Below, piece by piece: positions 1 to 10,700 of a DNA stretch of 64,000 nt (the stretch's first letter is position 1; the number at the start of each line of letters is the position of its first letter). The translations under genes and the position numbers were made by a program. The notes beneath the pieces were generated by a model. The model worked only from the letters and a program-made list of their open reading frames with translations, had not been told where the DNA came from and made no database searches. This stretch comes from [Phialemoniopsis] sp. UDSM-2020 (lineage: Eukaryota; Ascomycota; Sordariomycetes; Thyridiales; Thyridiaceae). Location of the stretch: contig JAEILZ010000006.1 in NCBI GenBank assembly GCA_018873225.1, positions 2,108,001 to 2,172,000 on the forward strand, given 5' to 3'.

Positions 1-2
1 TG

Positions 3-1697
3 AATCCAGACTTTGATTGGGAATCGCTCATGGCAACACCCGAGGGACTTGCTACGTTGGAGGCAATGTTCTCAGGTGCGGCACAAGACTCAACACAATC
101 ACATGCCCAGAAGCCAAAGCCGGAAGCACCAGAGATTAGGCCAATTTCTCGAGGCGACACCATTCTTGCCTTCATCAAGAGCAACTTGGAGACTTGCATA
201 AAAGAGCACGAGCGCTGCAAACGGGCAAACACCGCGTTGCCGCGCAGAGTCATCGAAGTTGGTACCATAAAAGAAGATACCGTCAGACTTCTAGAGTCAT
301 CTCCTGATACTGTTGGCTCTTATGTTGCCCTGTCTTATTGTTGGGGACATGGTAACACGGTGACAACGACGTCTTCCACTATCAAACAATTGAAGACCGG
401 CTTCAACATCAGCACACTGCCCAAAACTCTCCAGGACGCAGTGACTATGACCAGAGAACTGGGCATTCCCTTTCTGTGGATAGATGCTCTATGTATCATC
501 CAGGATAGCGCCACGGATTGGGAGGTGGAATCAGCTAAGATGGGAGACATCTACAGTCAGGCATTCTTGACCGTGGCAGCCACATCCGCTCCATCAGCAA
601 GTGGCGGGTTCCTGCACAATGAGTCGTCATCGGAGCTACAGCTCAAGTGGCCTAGTGGTATTGCGGCAAGGGCAAGGATCGGTCCGGCCTACAGCATGTC
701 CCCCAGCGACACAGAGCCGTGGCACAAGCGGGGTTGGACATTCCAAGAGCAGACGCTGTCGAAAAGGCTCATTATCTACTCAGATAGGGAGGTGCAGTGT
801 ATATGTGAGTGTACTCGAGCATGCGAGTGCGGCAGCGTCGACCAATTTGCCGCTGGCCATCAGGAAGCATCAATATGGCAGGTCAGTGACTCAGCACAAG
901 CAGGGGGCTTGTGGATCGATCTTGTCAGCAACTATGCAGCCCGAAGCCTCACGGTGGAGAGAGACCGGTTGCCGGCCTTGTCCGGGATCGCGTCATGGAT
1001 CAGCCGTCTGACAGACTCGCCATACCTCGCCGGCCTCTAGCGTGACGACGCATTTCAGGGGCTCTTCTAGTCCCGGAGCGTTCCCATGCAGTCATGCACG
1101 TCAGTGGCCTACCGAGGTCCTACGTTCTCCTGGGTGTCAGTCGACGGCCCCCTGATATGCTATCACCGTGATAACAAGCAAGACGCGAAGGAACCGGACA
1201 TAAAGCCCCGCTGTATTGATGCCTCCAGCACTGTTGATGGCCAGAATCCCTTTGGTGTCGTTAAGGACGCGTGGTTGACAGTTCGAGCTCCGATGATGAG
1301 CTGTGAGCTGCAAGGACAGAGCGTTCTGATCGCTGGAAAGAGGCATGGTAGTCACTTCAACCCCGACGTCGACCTCTGCGAGTTTGCCTACCACGATGCA
1401 GATGGTACGCCTCGGACTTCGGCGGCGAGGCGGTCCTCCCTGGGGACCTTTCACAAAGAGCCTTCCTTCGGTGTCGGTATTGGGGAGTACCCCAAGGAGG
1501 TCCTTTCAGCATGGCTACTGTATATCGGCTGCCGTATCCCCAGTGACATTCGAGACTCCCTGATCCGAATGTACCTGGTGATCGGGAAGTCTCCTCGGAA
1601 TTCAGCAATGTATGAAAGGCTAGGGCTGTTTGTTGTCGGGGAGCCATTCCCACTTCCGGTCCCGGTAGATTCTCCTCAGACTGTCACCATCATCTAA
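3..1697 (+). pseudogene. HET-domain (heterokaryon incompatibility) gene with two in-frame TAG codons, 5' partial
   Basis: One frame is open from the left edge to a TAA at 1695-1697, broken only by TAG at 1038-1040 and TAG at 1068-1070. The first part carries the HET signature: a YVALSYCWG-type motif, then LWIDALCIIQD and a DW-E-E-AKMGDIY stretch. A Cys-rich insert (CICECTRACECG) and a W-x-FQEQTLSKR motif follow, the usual order in this family of cell-death and allorecognition proteins. At the first stop the frame reads YLAGL-stop-RDDAFQGLF-stop-SRSVP. The intact HET protein at 48361-50487 reads YVAGLW...QLLW at the same place, so both stops replace Trp. After them the frame continues to the family's TFSWVSVDG motif and a normal end. 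No intron removes the stops, since the only GT...AG there is far too short. It is either a young pseudogene or a gene rescued by RNA editing or readthrough. The N-terminus lies outside the window. Confidence 0.85.
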
Positions 1698-2600
1698 GAC
1701 GGTGCGAAGTAATTTATCATGACGCGATCAAAACAGAATGCACTAAAAGACAAAATGAGCAAAGGTCGTTCTGTCTTGAAGCGGTGCCCAGCCAGTGAGG
1801 AGATAAAAATAATGATCACGGGAAGTCCGCCACTACCGAGATTGTCACTGCATGCAGTTCATACCTCACTTATCTTCACATTCTTTCTTGTGCCCGCTTC
1901 CAAGGATGATAATAATCCACTTGTCGGTTCAAGCACCGCTTGCAACAGCCCTGGCAGGGCATATAGGGGCTCAAACAATCCATGCACTGCTTCATCGGGG
2001 CTGAGTTTTACTTTATATGTAGTATCATCGAACTCTTAGATGAAGCGGAAGAGGATGCCATGCTTCCTCGACACGGGCTCGACTCGCGAACGTACTAATA
2101 AGCTAGTGGTGGCACCTCAGGGTGCATGCAGGAGTAAGCGCTAGAATGCTGGAGACCGCCGCAATCTCCACCAGACTGTTGTCCCTAACAGGTAAAGTAG
2201 CCCGCTTGTTTCAGAGTTCCGGGTTGAGGATGACATATTGCGGGTACATGTCTGGCTTCATTCCGTCGGACTACGGCCTAATTTGTGTTTCCATATGAAC
2301 AAGCCTCTAGGCCATGGCCACTTGTTCCACGGAGCAATTGTCACTCATGTTAGGTATAACAAGCTGCAGAAGGATTGAGAGGATTGAGAGGATTTCGTCA
2401 TGCATGTGCTTAGATGCCACTTGCTGCTATCCCAAAACGTACTTATAAAGCAGCAGACAGACCATAAAAGAACTCATTTTGCTTTCCCCCCGAGCAGCTT
2501 TCTCGACTTCACAAGTTCACGATCGAAAACCACCGGTAAAACCCATCGTCTTGTGCAACATACCCACCACTCCTCTTCTCCCCCTCAGCCGCTTGGCAAT
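1698..2600. other. Intergenic region, HET gene to GST gene
   Basis: No supported gene. The short open frame at 1719-2039 has no recognisable domain. A small direct repeat of a GATTGAGAG unit lies near 2372-2394. The part just before 2601 is the GST promoter and a C/A-rich leader. Confidence 0.6.
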
Positions 2601-3643
2601 ATGGCCACCGCACCTCCTGACAAGAGTCCCAAGCCGGGGCTCAATATCTACGGCACTGCCGCTGTAAATCCATACAAGCTGACCATTGCAGCCGAAGAGC
2701 TCGGGTATGCATATACCATGCCTCCCTTCGTGGATGTGTCTTTTGCTTCTGTGCGTTTGATAAGCTAGCTAATCAGAGATCAGCATCCCATACAACTATA
2801 TCTACATGGACATGGTGAAAGGCGAGCTCCAGTCTGAGTGGTTCCAGGCCATCAATCCGAACGGGAAGGTGCCTGCCATTGTCCACGTTCGCGAGGATGG
2901 CACAACCCAAACAGTCTTCGAGAGCGCCGCCTGTCTATTGTACATGGCGGCCGAGTTTGACAAGGAGCACAAGTTCTCGTATGCTGCCGGGACCCCTGAA
3001 TACTGGACACAGCTGTCTTGGGTATACAGATTACACCACCCCTGCTATGTCATAGTTTGTCTAATCTTTTCGCTGTATAGCTTACGTGGCAGGTCGCTTG
3101 TTACGGGCCAATGATGGGCCAGGCGTCTTACTTCAATCGCTACGCGGTAGAACCAGTGCCCTATAGTGTTTGGAGGTATACGGCCGAGAGCCGTCGTTTG
3201 AACATTGTTCTGGATAAGCAGCTGGTGAGTTTTGGCCCAAGAATCTACAGGTTCCGTCCAATGGTAAGAATCTGCCCACAGTCTAACACTCCATGGACTA
3301 GTCCACCCATCCATTCGTGGCTGGAGACCGCCTCACGATCGCTGATATGGCTGTCTTTCTGTACACAACCTCCATGACGTGGGTTGGCGTAGACATCAAT
3401 GAGTTCCCACACGTCAAGGCGTGGCACGACAAGTTGGCGCAGCGACCTGGTTTCCAGAAGGGGCTGCAGACCCCTGTGCCATATCCATTTGGAAACGACT
3501 CTGTGATTGACCCCGATAAGCAGGAGTTTTATCACGCTGTCCGGGCGGGTGGTAGCCAAATGATGAAGGCGACCACCAATTCCTTCAGCAAGGGAGAGCC
3601 CGTCCCAGTGCCTTCGGACCATGCCAATTACGAAAAGAAATAA
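2601..3643 (+). CDS. Glutathione S-transferase, Ure2-like fungal class, four exons
   Basis: Predicted to conjugate glutathione to electrophiles or reduce peroxides in the cytosol. Exons by phase and splice signals are 2601-2737, 2784-3021, 3081-3224 and 3302-3643, giving 286 aa. The N-terminal thioredoxin-like half has NPYKLTIAAEELG, then the NPNGKVPAI cis-Pro motif and ES-AACLLYMA, the usual glutathione gamma-glutamyl contact. The C-terminal helical half has LTWQVACYGPMMGQ and the N-capping motif AGDRLTIADMAVF. The third intron has a CTAAC branch point at 3283-3287. The first intron's donor (GTCTTT) is weak, so that junction is the least certain. The start ATG is the first in frame before the conserved N-terminus. 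It sits in an accessory stretch with an FAD oxidase and an ABM-like gene, so a role in detoxification or secondary metabolism is possible but not shown. Confidence 0.85.
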
Positions 3644-4095
3644 GGACGCACTGATACGAGTGTTGAAGAACCTTCGACAGCACATGCTTATGATTGCTGT
3701 GTTTCAGTCGTCAAAGAGCAGGCTCAGGAACGCGAACTTCGGTCTGTGTGATGATTAGATACAGCACCACCATGACAGAACACCTTATATGAGCCGTTGG
3801 ACTTTTTGAACAAGGGTTCACGTTGTTATTCTCCCCAGTGGCCAAAGCCCGCCGAGCTCGGCGGTGAGCTGCATCGTGATTGGTAATATTGAATTTCCTA
3901 ATTGAGCTTACAGGTAAGAACTAACTCCACTGCATGGGTCACTCCTGACAGGTCAGCGTCAGCTTTTCTCGCTGTAATTGTTCGACTATAAAAGTGTCCG
4001 GGAAAAGGTCATCTTGAAAGACTTGAACCATACGTTCAGACTTCAAGGGACCATTTACGTATTGTCCACCACGCCCGACCTGCCCACATCACGCC
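3644..4095. other. Intergenic region, GST 3' end and promoter of the FAD oxidase gene
   Basis: No open frame worth calling. It contains a TATA box about 105 bp before the next start codon. Confidence 0.6.
3987..3994 (+). promoter_or_regulatory. TATA box of the FAD oxidase gene
   Basis: TATAAAAG lies 109-102 bp upstream of the ATG at 4096, a normal distance for a fungal TATA element with a short leader. Confidence 0.5.
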
Positions 4096-5469
4096 ATGAG
4101 ACTGTCACTGGCCTCTCTGCCGATACTAGGCTTCGCGACAGCAACTGCGATCTGTGATGCCATCCTCAGACGCGATGTTGTCGTTCTTGGTGGAGGAGCC
4201 ACTGGCACGTATGCTGCGGTCGCTTTCAAAGATCTGAACAAGTCCGTCATGGTCATCGAGAAGAAAAAGCAGCTCGGCGGTCACACCAACACATATCTTG
4301 ATCCCGACACTGGAACCCCCGTGAACTTCGGGGTACAGATCTACCACAACACATCCGTTACTCGAGACTTCCACGAACGCCTTAATATCACACTTGCGGG
4401 ACCCCCAAAGCCAACCATCAAGGGCTTGTACGTCGACTTCCACAAGTCCACTTTCGTCGAGAACTACACGGTGTCCATGATCGGGTCCGACTATACCGAC
4501 CAACTCCGCAAATATCCCTATCTCGAGGATGGCTTTCTTCTCCCCGACAACATTCCTGAAGACTTGCTGCTGCCATGGTCGGAGTATGCCACCAAATACA
4601 ACGTTAGCCAGTCACTACACGCCATATTCCAAGCCCCCGGTTCAGCCGGTGACCCTGCAAAGAGGCTCGCCATATACGTCTTCAACTTTGTCAACAGCCT
4701 GGTCATCAGTGGCATGCAGGGAAATCTCGTTCATAACGCCAATGGCGATAACAGCGAGCTTTTCCGCAACGCACATGCAGCTATTGGTACCGAGAATATT
4801 CTTCTCGACTCAACCATCGTCTCCGGGGCACGCTCCTCGTGTGGGATCAAGCTCGTCGTATCTACTCCAGAGGGACGGAAAGTGGTTCACGCAAAGCAGC
4901 TGGTGGTAGCTGCACCACCACAAGCAAGTAATCTAGCGCCGCTGGGCCTCGACCCGCGCGAACAGGGTGTCTTGAGTAAGGTCGAGGGGTATCCATTCTA
5001 CGCTGGTGTCGTTAGCAACACTGGCCTACCGAGCCAGTTCTCGTACAACGGCGTCGGGGCAGACACCTTGTTCCAGGCCATTGAGCCGCCAAGTGTGGCC
5101 TACATCATCCCAACACCTTCTGTAGCTGGCCATTTCTTCTACGGCTACAACTCCCTCGAGGTCTTGACGCAGAGCGAGGTGGAGAGTAGGGTTGAGAAGA
5201 GCATTCGCGACCTGCAGGTCTTGCTGGTAGCTAACGGTAGTGACACGAGCGCTGAGCCCAGATTCCCAGCATTTGCCGATCACACACCGTTCCATATGGA
5301 ACAGTCCCTGGAGAGCATCAAAGGCGGCTTCTACAACCAAATGCATGACCTGCAAGGGTACAGAAACACATGGTACATTGGAGCCTTGGAGGCCATTACC
5401 TCGAGTCAGCTCTGGAACAACACTGCAGCACTGCTCCCGAGTATCGTGGCCGCGCTCGATGCATTGTAA
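4096..5469 (+). CDS. Secreted FAD-dependent amine oxidase-like oxidoreductase
   Basis: A single exon encodes 457 aa. Residues 1-20 form a hydrophobic signal peptide. The dinucleotide-binding motif follows at once (GGGATG, residues 32-37), with the acidic end of the second strand (VMVIEKK) and the QLGGH motif typical of amine-oxidase/phytoene-desaturase-type flavoproteins. The C-terminal GALEAITSSQLWNN resembles the last FAD-contacting segment. Several N-glycosylation sequons (for example NTS, NIT, NYT, NVS, NGS) fit passage through the secretory pathway. Proteins of this type are often labelled beta-cyclopiazonate dehydrogenase-like, after a fungal alkaloid enzyme. No alkaloid core enzyme is seen nearby, so the substrate is unknown. 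The family call is firm; the reaction is not. Confidence 0.8.
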   Translation: MRLSLASLPILGFATATAICDAILRRDVVVLGGGATGTYAAVAFKDLNKSVMVIEKKKQLGGHTNTYLDPDTGTPVNFGVQIYHNTSVTRDFHERLNITLAGPPKPTIKGLYVDFHKSTFVENYTVSMIGSDYTDQLRKYPYLEDGFLLPDNIPEDLLLPWSEYATKYNVSQSLHAIFQAPGSAGDPAKRLAIYVFNFVNSLVISGMQGNLVHNANGDNSELFRNAHAAIGTENILLDSTIVSGARSSCGIKLVVSTPEGRKVVHAKQLVVAAPPQASNLAPLGLDPREQGVLSKVEGYPFYAGVVSNTGLPSQFSYNGVGADTLFQAIEPPSVAYIIPTPSVAGHFFYGYNSLEVLTQSEVESRVEKSIRDLQVLLVANGSDTSAEPRFPAFADHTPFHMEQSLESIKGGFYNQMHDLQGYRNTWYIGALEAITSSQLWNNTAALLPSIVAALDAL

Positions 5470-6171
5470 ATAGCTACCCATTCTATCATCGCAGCCAAGG
5501 TCTACTTGCATTGTTGCCCGGCCATCAATTAGTCTCAAGGGCCAACGATCGTCGATCTCCGATCATAGATAGAAATCAAAGTTTATTCACCCCATATTTC
5601 GATACCCTCCAATTCTTCGACTGATGTCTTTCCAATATGCTAGTTTGAAGGTCAAGAAAGGCGCGCAAAGGAGGCCGCGTCATGTCACTATCATCAGTAG
5701 TACCAAGCATCACGTCATGCTGGCGATCATGGGTGCCTGGAGCTCTCGGAATGGTGTTACTAGATATGTTCTCATAGATTCTCAGGAAAGGCTCGTCCAT
5801 CGGACCGAAATAGTCGCTTCATAAATCGCTTCATTTCTTCAATGGTGTTGTTGTTGTTGCCTGACCTACCAGAGACAGGCAACCACCAATACTCCAGGCT
5901 CCAGAATTCGAGGCCTTTCCGCTCACCCTAAATGTCTGAAGGGAATGTTTTGATACTTCAAGTCCTAAAAAAGAGTCTCGATTACTTCTGTGTACTGGTA
6001 TTGACACCAGATAGAACCTGTGTCCGTTTATATATTTCATGACTGAACCAGTGCCAGAGTCTTTTCAATCCACAGTTCCACATTACCAACGTTGTCCTCT
6101 AGTTCTCAAAGTGGCACTTGTCAAAACTTTATCCAACAAGGCTATTCGCATCAAGGGGACAGACAGTCAAA
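5470..6171. other. Intergenic region
   Basis: No supported gene. Short frames on both strands show no domain. A TA-rich element (TTATATAT) near 6027 could be the TATA region of the next gene. Confidence 0.5.
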
Positions 6172-6910
6172 ATGACGATCACCGAAGTGGGATGCATGGG
6201 CGTCAAGCCCGATATCGACATCATGGACCCCGCAACCCCTGAGGGCCGCGTGTTGCCTCGAGTATGGAACGATGTCCTCACGAGACCTGGAGGTCCTTCT
6301 CGAGTTTATTGGGGCTTGGAGTTGGAGGACCGATCAAAAGTATGGGCCTTCTTTGATTGGGACTCAGTTGAGCAGCACGAAGCTTTTGCTAAAACGTGAG
6401 TCCATATCATGTCTGTTGATCCTTAAGCAAACTGAGCTCATCATCTCTAGGCATGGAGCAGAGGCAGTGCAAGATATTCCCAAGATCTGTACTCATGGAG
6501 AATTCACAAAGCATGTCGGCATCAAGCCGTCCTCCGAGGTATTGCTGGCTCCTGTAACGGAAGTTCTCCTGCTCTACTTCCCTGCGGACTTCTCTCAAGA
6601 GGATAAGGAGAGGACAGCAGAGGAGCTGCACCACACTCTCAAGGATAATTTTATCGGCTGTCACGATGTGCAGAAGGTGGCAATTGGCTGGGGCTTGCAA
6701 AATGACTTTCCTGTCCGAGGACTGGATGGACAGTGTGGCTCGGTTCTCATGGGCTTCGTCGGGTGGTCGGGTTTTGACGGCCAGAAGGACTTTCGTAAAA
6801 CGCAGGCTTGCGAAGAAGCTTTGGCGCATATTCGGAAGATCAAGGCAACTATCGCTTTCTATAGCTTCAGTATGGAGGGTCATCATCTGGAGCGAGAATC
6901 GAGTAAATGA
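6172..6910 (+). CDS. ABM-fold-like (dimeric alpha-beta barrel) small protein, two exons
   Basis: Exons 6172-6395 and 6451-6910 join through a 55-nt intron (GTGAGT...CTCTAG) and give 227 aa. The layout suggests two half-barrels: VYWGLELEDRSKVWAFFDWDSVEQHEAF in the first half and a similar GFVGWSGFDGQKDFRKTQ region in the second. Alternating strands and a W/F-x-W-D-S-x-E motif are typical of antibiotic-biosynthesis-monooxygenase-like proteins, which include cofactor-free oxygenases and stress-response proteins. No catalytic residues can be assigned by eye. The start was chosen as the first ATG before the conserved strand; an in-frame non-ATG extension upstream is ignored. It is transcribed in the same direction as the FAD oxidase and GST, so a loose functional group is possible. 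Confidence 0.6.
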
Positions 6911-8030
6911 TGGCCCACGTCATACGCAACGAGCAAGCAAATGGGGAGGATTTGATGGGTCACGACAATCGCAAGAGAACAGGACCTAGCGCTATTATGG
7001 GTATCTGGCATGCCATCATCTATCAGAGATTCGATCATGAATTGCAACTATGTGGTTAGCTCTTGCTATTATGCCTTGCAGTGCATGCTTCGTGACCAGT
7101 CCTTGTGTATCTTTCGCCATGCGATGCACTCTTTAGGAAACATCACTCAGCTCAGGGGCAAGGTAGCAACGATTGTCGCGACCAAAGACGGAGTTTTGCC
7201 CCTTCAAGGAGCCATCAGAACTGCTCCTGAACTAGCATATCCTGAATTGGTGTGGCCAAAGGTTGCGCACTCTTGGCTCTATTCAATCACCATCCTGAAT
7301 CTAGGCTAATAAGCGTTAATGCCTGGGCTGTGCTCTGAGGAGGCCTTTTAGAGGCCCCTACGAGTTCTAAAACGGAAACGCTGGGCAGGACAAGCTCCGC
7401 TAGCATGGAGCTTACTCTAGTTAGGTGGCTCGAGGGTGGGTAGGCAGATTTGAGGGCATTCCTGGTGGAGCCAAATACTGTCGCGCTGATCAGAGAACCA
7501 ACAACCATGGAGAAGATTAATCTGCAGCAATCTTGTGTCAGAAAGGTAGATTTATTCACTAAACTAAACATGCCAGCATTTGAAAAAAAAAATTCTACAC
7601 TGTCAGTCTCAGAATGATGACTGACTTGACTTTACCCAATGATGCATGTGGTCATCACAGTCAGCTCGGTCTCGTGTCTTCACCCTGTTCGTTCGCTATC
7701 CCTCTCAGCTGGTCCACATTGCCAAGGACAGCCTCAATTTAGGGTCTTGACATCGGCTTAGCGCGGGGACAACACAAGTTCAGCCCACTAACTCACCAAA
7801 CATCTCGTGACAGCCGGCCTCTTTCATGACTCAGGCCTCACCCTTCAACAAAGAAAGTCCTCAGGTTACGAGAGCCTATTGACCCTTTGAAGATAGATGC
7901 AAGGTCGAGACATTGTCGGCCTTGATTTGACTCCTATTTCAGGTTGTTTTGATCGCCAAGTTGCGATAAGCCACGAACGCAATGGTCGGTGTAGATCTGC
8001 GATTCCCTCGGCGATGACACCAGCTGACAG
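6911..8030. other. Intergenic region before the VWA-Hint gene
   Basis: No supported gene. Frames of 94-110 codons on both strands have no recognisable domain. The right end probably contains the missing first coding exon of the VWA-Hint gene. Confidence 0.5.
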
Positions 8031-10428
8031 ACGACCAGGTCCGAATACCATACATTTGGGAGTCTTCCAGAGATTCCGATGAGGCTGCCGATGACAAAAC
8101 TTTGGTCGAGAAAGACTTGTCAATCCGGCCAAAGAAGGATGAGAAGGCACAGGACCAAGATGAGAGCTGTCGTCTTCAAATCCACCCCTTAGCATCAAAG
8201 GAGGGGGTTTTAGTCAAGGTCATTCCTCCAAGGGTACCAGCCAACAACCCGCAGTTGAAGCACGTGCCATGCGATATAGTTCTTGTTATCGACGTTTCTG
8301 GAAGTATGGGTATGGATGCGCCCGTTCCGGGCAGCTCTAGTGACCCTCAGGAACGAAATGGCTTGTCCGTGTTGGACCTGACGAAACACGCCGCGAGGAC
8401 GATCATAGAGACCCTCGACCCGAGGGATCGCCTCGGCATAGTAGCGTTTGCCAGTCAGGCCAGGGCCGTTCAACAGCTGATCCCCATGAACGTTGCAAAC
8501 AAGAAAAAGGCCATCAAGAATATCGAGAACTTGACGCCTCTCGATGCGACAAACTTGTGGCACGGCATCCTCGAAGGCATAAAGCTTTTCAAGAATGGAA
8601 GCAACAATGGCAGTGTGCCCGCGCTCATGGTTCTGACCGATGGGCAGCCGAATCACATGTATGTTCTGGCTGTGTTACACGAGACATGGACAGCCTTGTT
8701 CTGATTCAATATAGGTGCCCTCCCCAGGGCTACGTGCCAAAGCTACGGACTATGGAGCAACTGCCTGCCAGTATTCACACTTTTGGTTTCGGCTACAACT
8801 TGCGGTCTGGTCTTCTCAAGTCCATTGCCGAGTTTGGTGGTGGCAACTACTCTTTTATTCCAGATGCAGGCATGATTGTAAGCATACTCTGATGATTCCC
8901 GAGGGGAGAGTCGTATACTAACGTCCACTTTTAGGGCACTGTTTTCGTACACTCTGTGGCGAACCTGCAAACGACATATTCAAATGACGCTACACTCCGT
9001 TTAACTTATCCTGGCGAGGTTCAGCTCGAGCAGACGACTGGTGAATCAGTTGAGCTCCAGGAGCCTGTCGATCTGTACCAGGAGGGCAAGTCTTTGCGGC
9101 AATTGACCATCTCCTTGGGCAGCCTGCAATACGGACAGTCCCGCGACATCTATCTGCGATACGACAACTATGCACCATTCACAGCAGATGAAAAGTCCGA
9201 AGTACCCATCATCACCGCCGTGCTCGAGTACCAGCAGATGACCCCGGACGTCCACGCCATCGCCGCCCAGCGCAGCCTCCTCGAGGACAGCGACCTCCCG
9301 GACGCCGAGATCGCCTACCACGTCTCCCGCTCCATGATCTGCTCCTTCCTGGCCTCGCTATTCCCCATGCGCAGCGACGGCGAGCACGAGCCCAAGCGCT
9401 GGATGGAGGACATGGTCGACGAGTGCTCGGCCCTCGTGCGCGCCGTCCCCGCCGCCGCAAGTCGGGATTCGCTCAACGTCTCGCTCATGGACGACCTCGC
9501 GGGCGCCGACCCGAGCGGCCAGGTCTCGCTGGCGCTCAGCAGGCGCGAGTACTGGGACCGCTGGGGCGCGCACTACCTGCTAAGCCTGGCCAACGCGCAC
9601 GCGCGCCAGGTGTGCAACTCGTTCAAGGACCAGGGCCCGCTGCAGTACGGCAAGGACAGCCCGTTGTTCGTGCGGTGCCGCGACGCGCTCGACTCGGCGT
9701 TTGACAGCCTGCCGGCGCCCAAGCCTAGCAATGTGCCTGCCCACGGGCACAGGGGCGGGCGGTACGGTGTCGGCGGGTTCAGCATCAGCATGAGCTCGTA
9801 CAACCGGTCTAGCAACCCGTGCTTCGCTGGGTTCTGTCGCGTGCGGCTTTCCTCGGGCCAGGTTGTCAAGGTGGAGAGATTGCGTCGTGGTATGGACGTC
9901 GTGACGCCTAGAGGTTCGAGGAAGGTGGCGGCCGTGCTGAAGACGAGAGTCAAGCGCGAGGACATGGTTCGTGTGGGCGATCTGTTGGTCACGCCGTGGC
10001 ACCCCGTGGCAGACGTTGTTGGCACAGTTGAGGGTAGGCAATGGCTGTTCCCTGTCAGCGCCGCCGAGGGCAGAGTGCGATACACCGGGTCCATCTACTC
10101 CGTGCTGCTCGAGGAAGACAAAAGCCCAGACGCCCACGCCATTATGATCGAGGGCGTGTGGGGTGTCACGCTGGGGCACGGGCTTGTCCAGGGTGACGAT
10201 CTCAGAGCACACGCTTTCTTCGGTGACTACAGCAAGGTGTTGCGAAGCTTGCGGATGCTGCCCGCTATGAAGGGGGGTGTTTTCCTCGGCGGTGGCGTGA
10301 GGAGGTCCACTGAGTCGAGCAGAGTCTGCGGGTTTCAGAGGCCTAGCACTAGGCTTTTGTGCAACAGACGCTCTCGTTGCTCATCTCTGGCAGGGAAGGG
10401 CGCGGCAAGACAAGTGAGCAGTGCTTGA
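8031..10428 (+). CDS. VWA-Hint (Vint-type) protein, N-terminal exon unresolved
   Basis: Exons to 8658, then 8715-8877 and 8935-10428; the second intron has a perfect TACTAAC branch point. After a charged N-terminus comes a von Willebrand A domain with the metal-binding motif DVSGSMG (DxSxS), a T in LDATNLWHG and the LTDG strand, so it should bind divalent metal and a partner protein. A middle region of about 250 residues is of unknown type. Then a Hint domain begins at Cys 9820-9822 (NPCFAGFC), with the TxxH-type block VTPWHP, as in hedgehog-like self-processing domains. The frame is open to 8018 but has no ATG before the VWA core, so a first exon must lie upstream. An ATG at 7982 with a 42-nt intron ending at 8030 fits in phase but has a poor branch site. 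The protein probably cleaves itself at the Hint Cys; its cellular role is unknown. Confidence 0.75.
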
Positions 10429-10700
10429 TACACGGCAGCAATGCTGCATTCAATACGTTGTCCCTGGGTTTTGAAAACATACTCAACATGTTTTTTTTTG
10501 GTCACACGCATTATTATTTAAACATACCATGCTAGTACACGAACCAATACAAGTAACCTATTGCCTGAATGCTTCATATGCGTGCGCTTAAGTATTAGTG
10601 GGACAATCCTGGGTGATCAGTCAAGAATTGAGGTACATCCATAAGGAAAATGGTCAACTAATCAGTCACCCACTCGCCAGGATGGCCTCGTACCGTGACC

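Noticed and set aside
1041..1067. An intron removing the TAG codons of the HET gene
   Set aside because: The only GT...AG between the stops is far shorter than any working fungal intron, and the codons between the stops match the family's conserved sequence.
1719..2039. 106-codon frame after the HET gene
   Set aside because: No domain and no similarity to HET-gene C-terminal parts; the HET frame already ends with a normal TAA.
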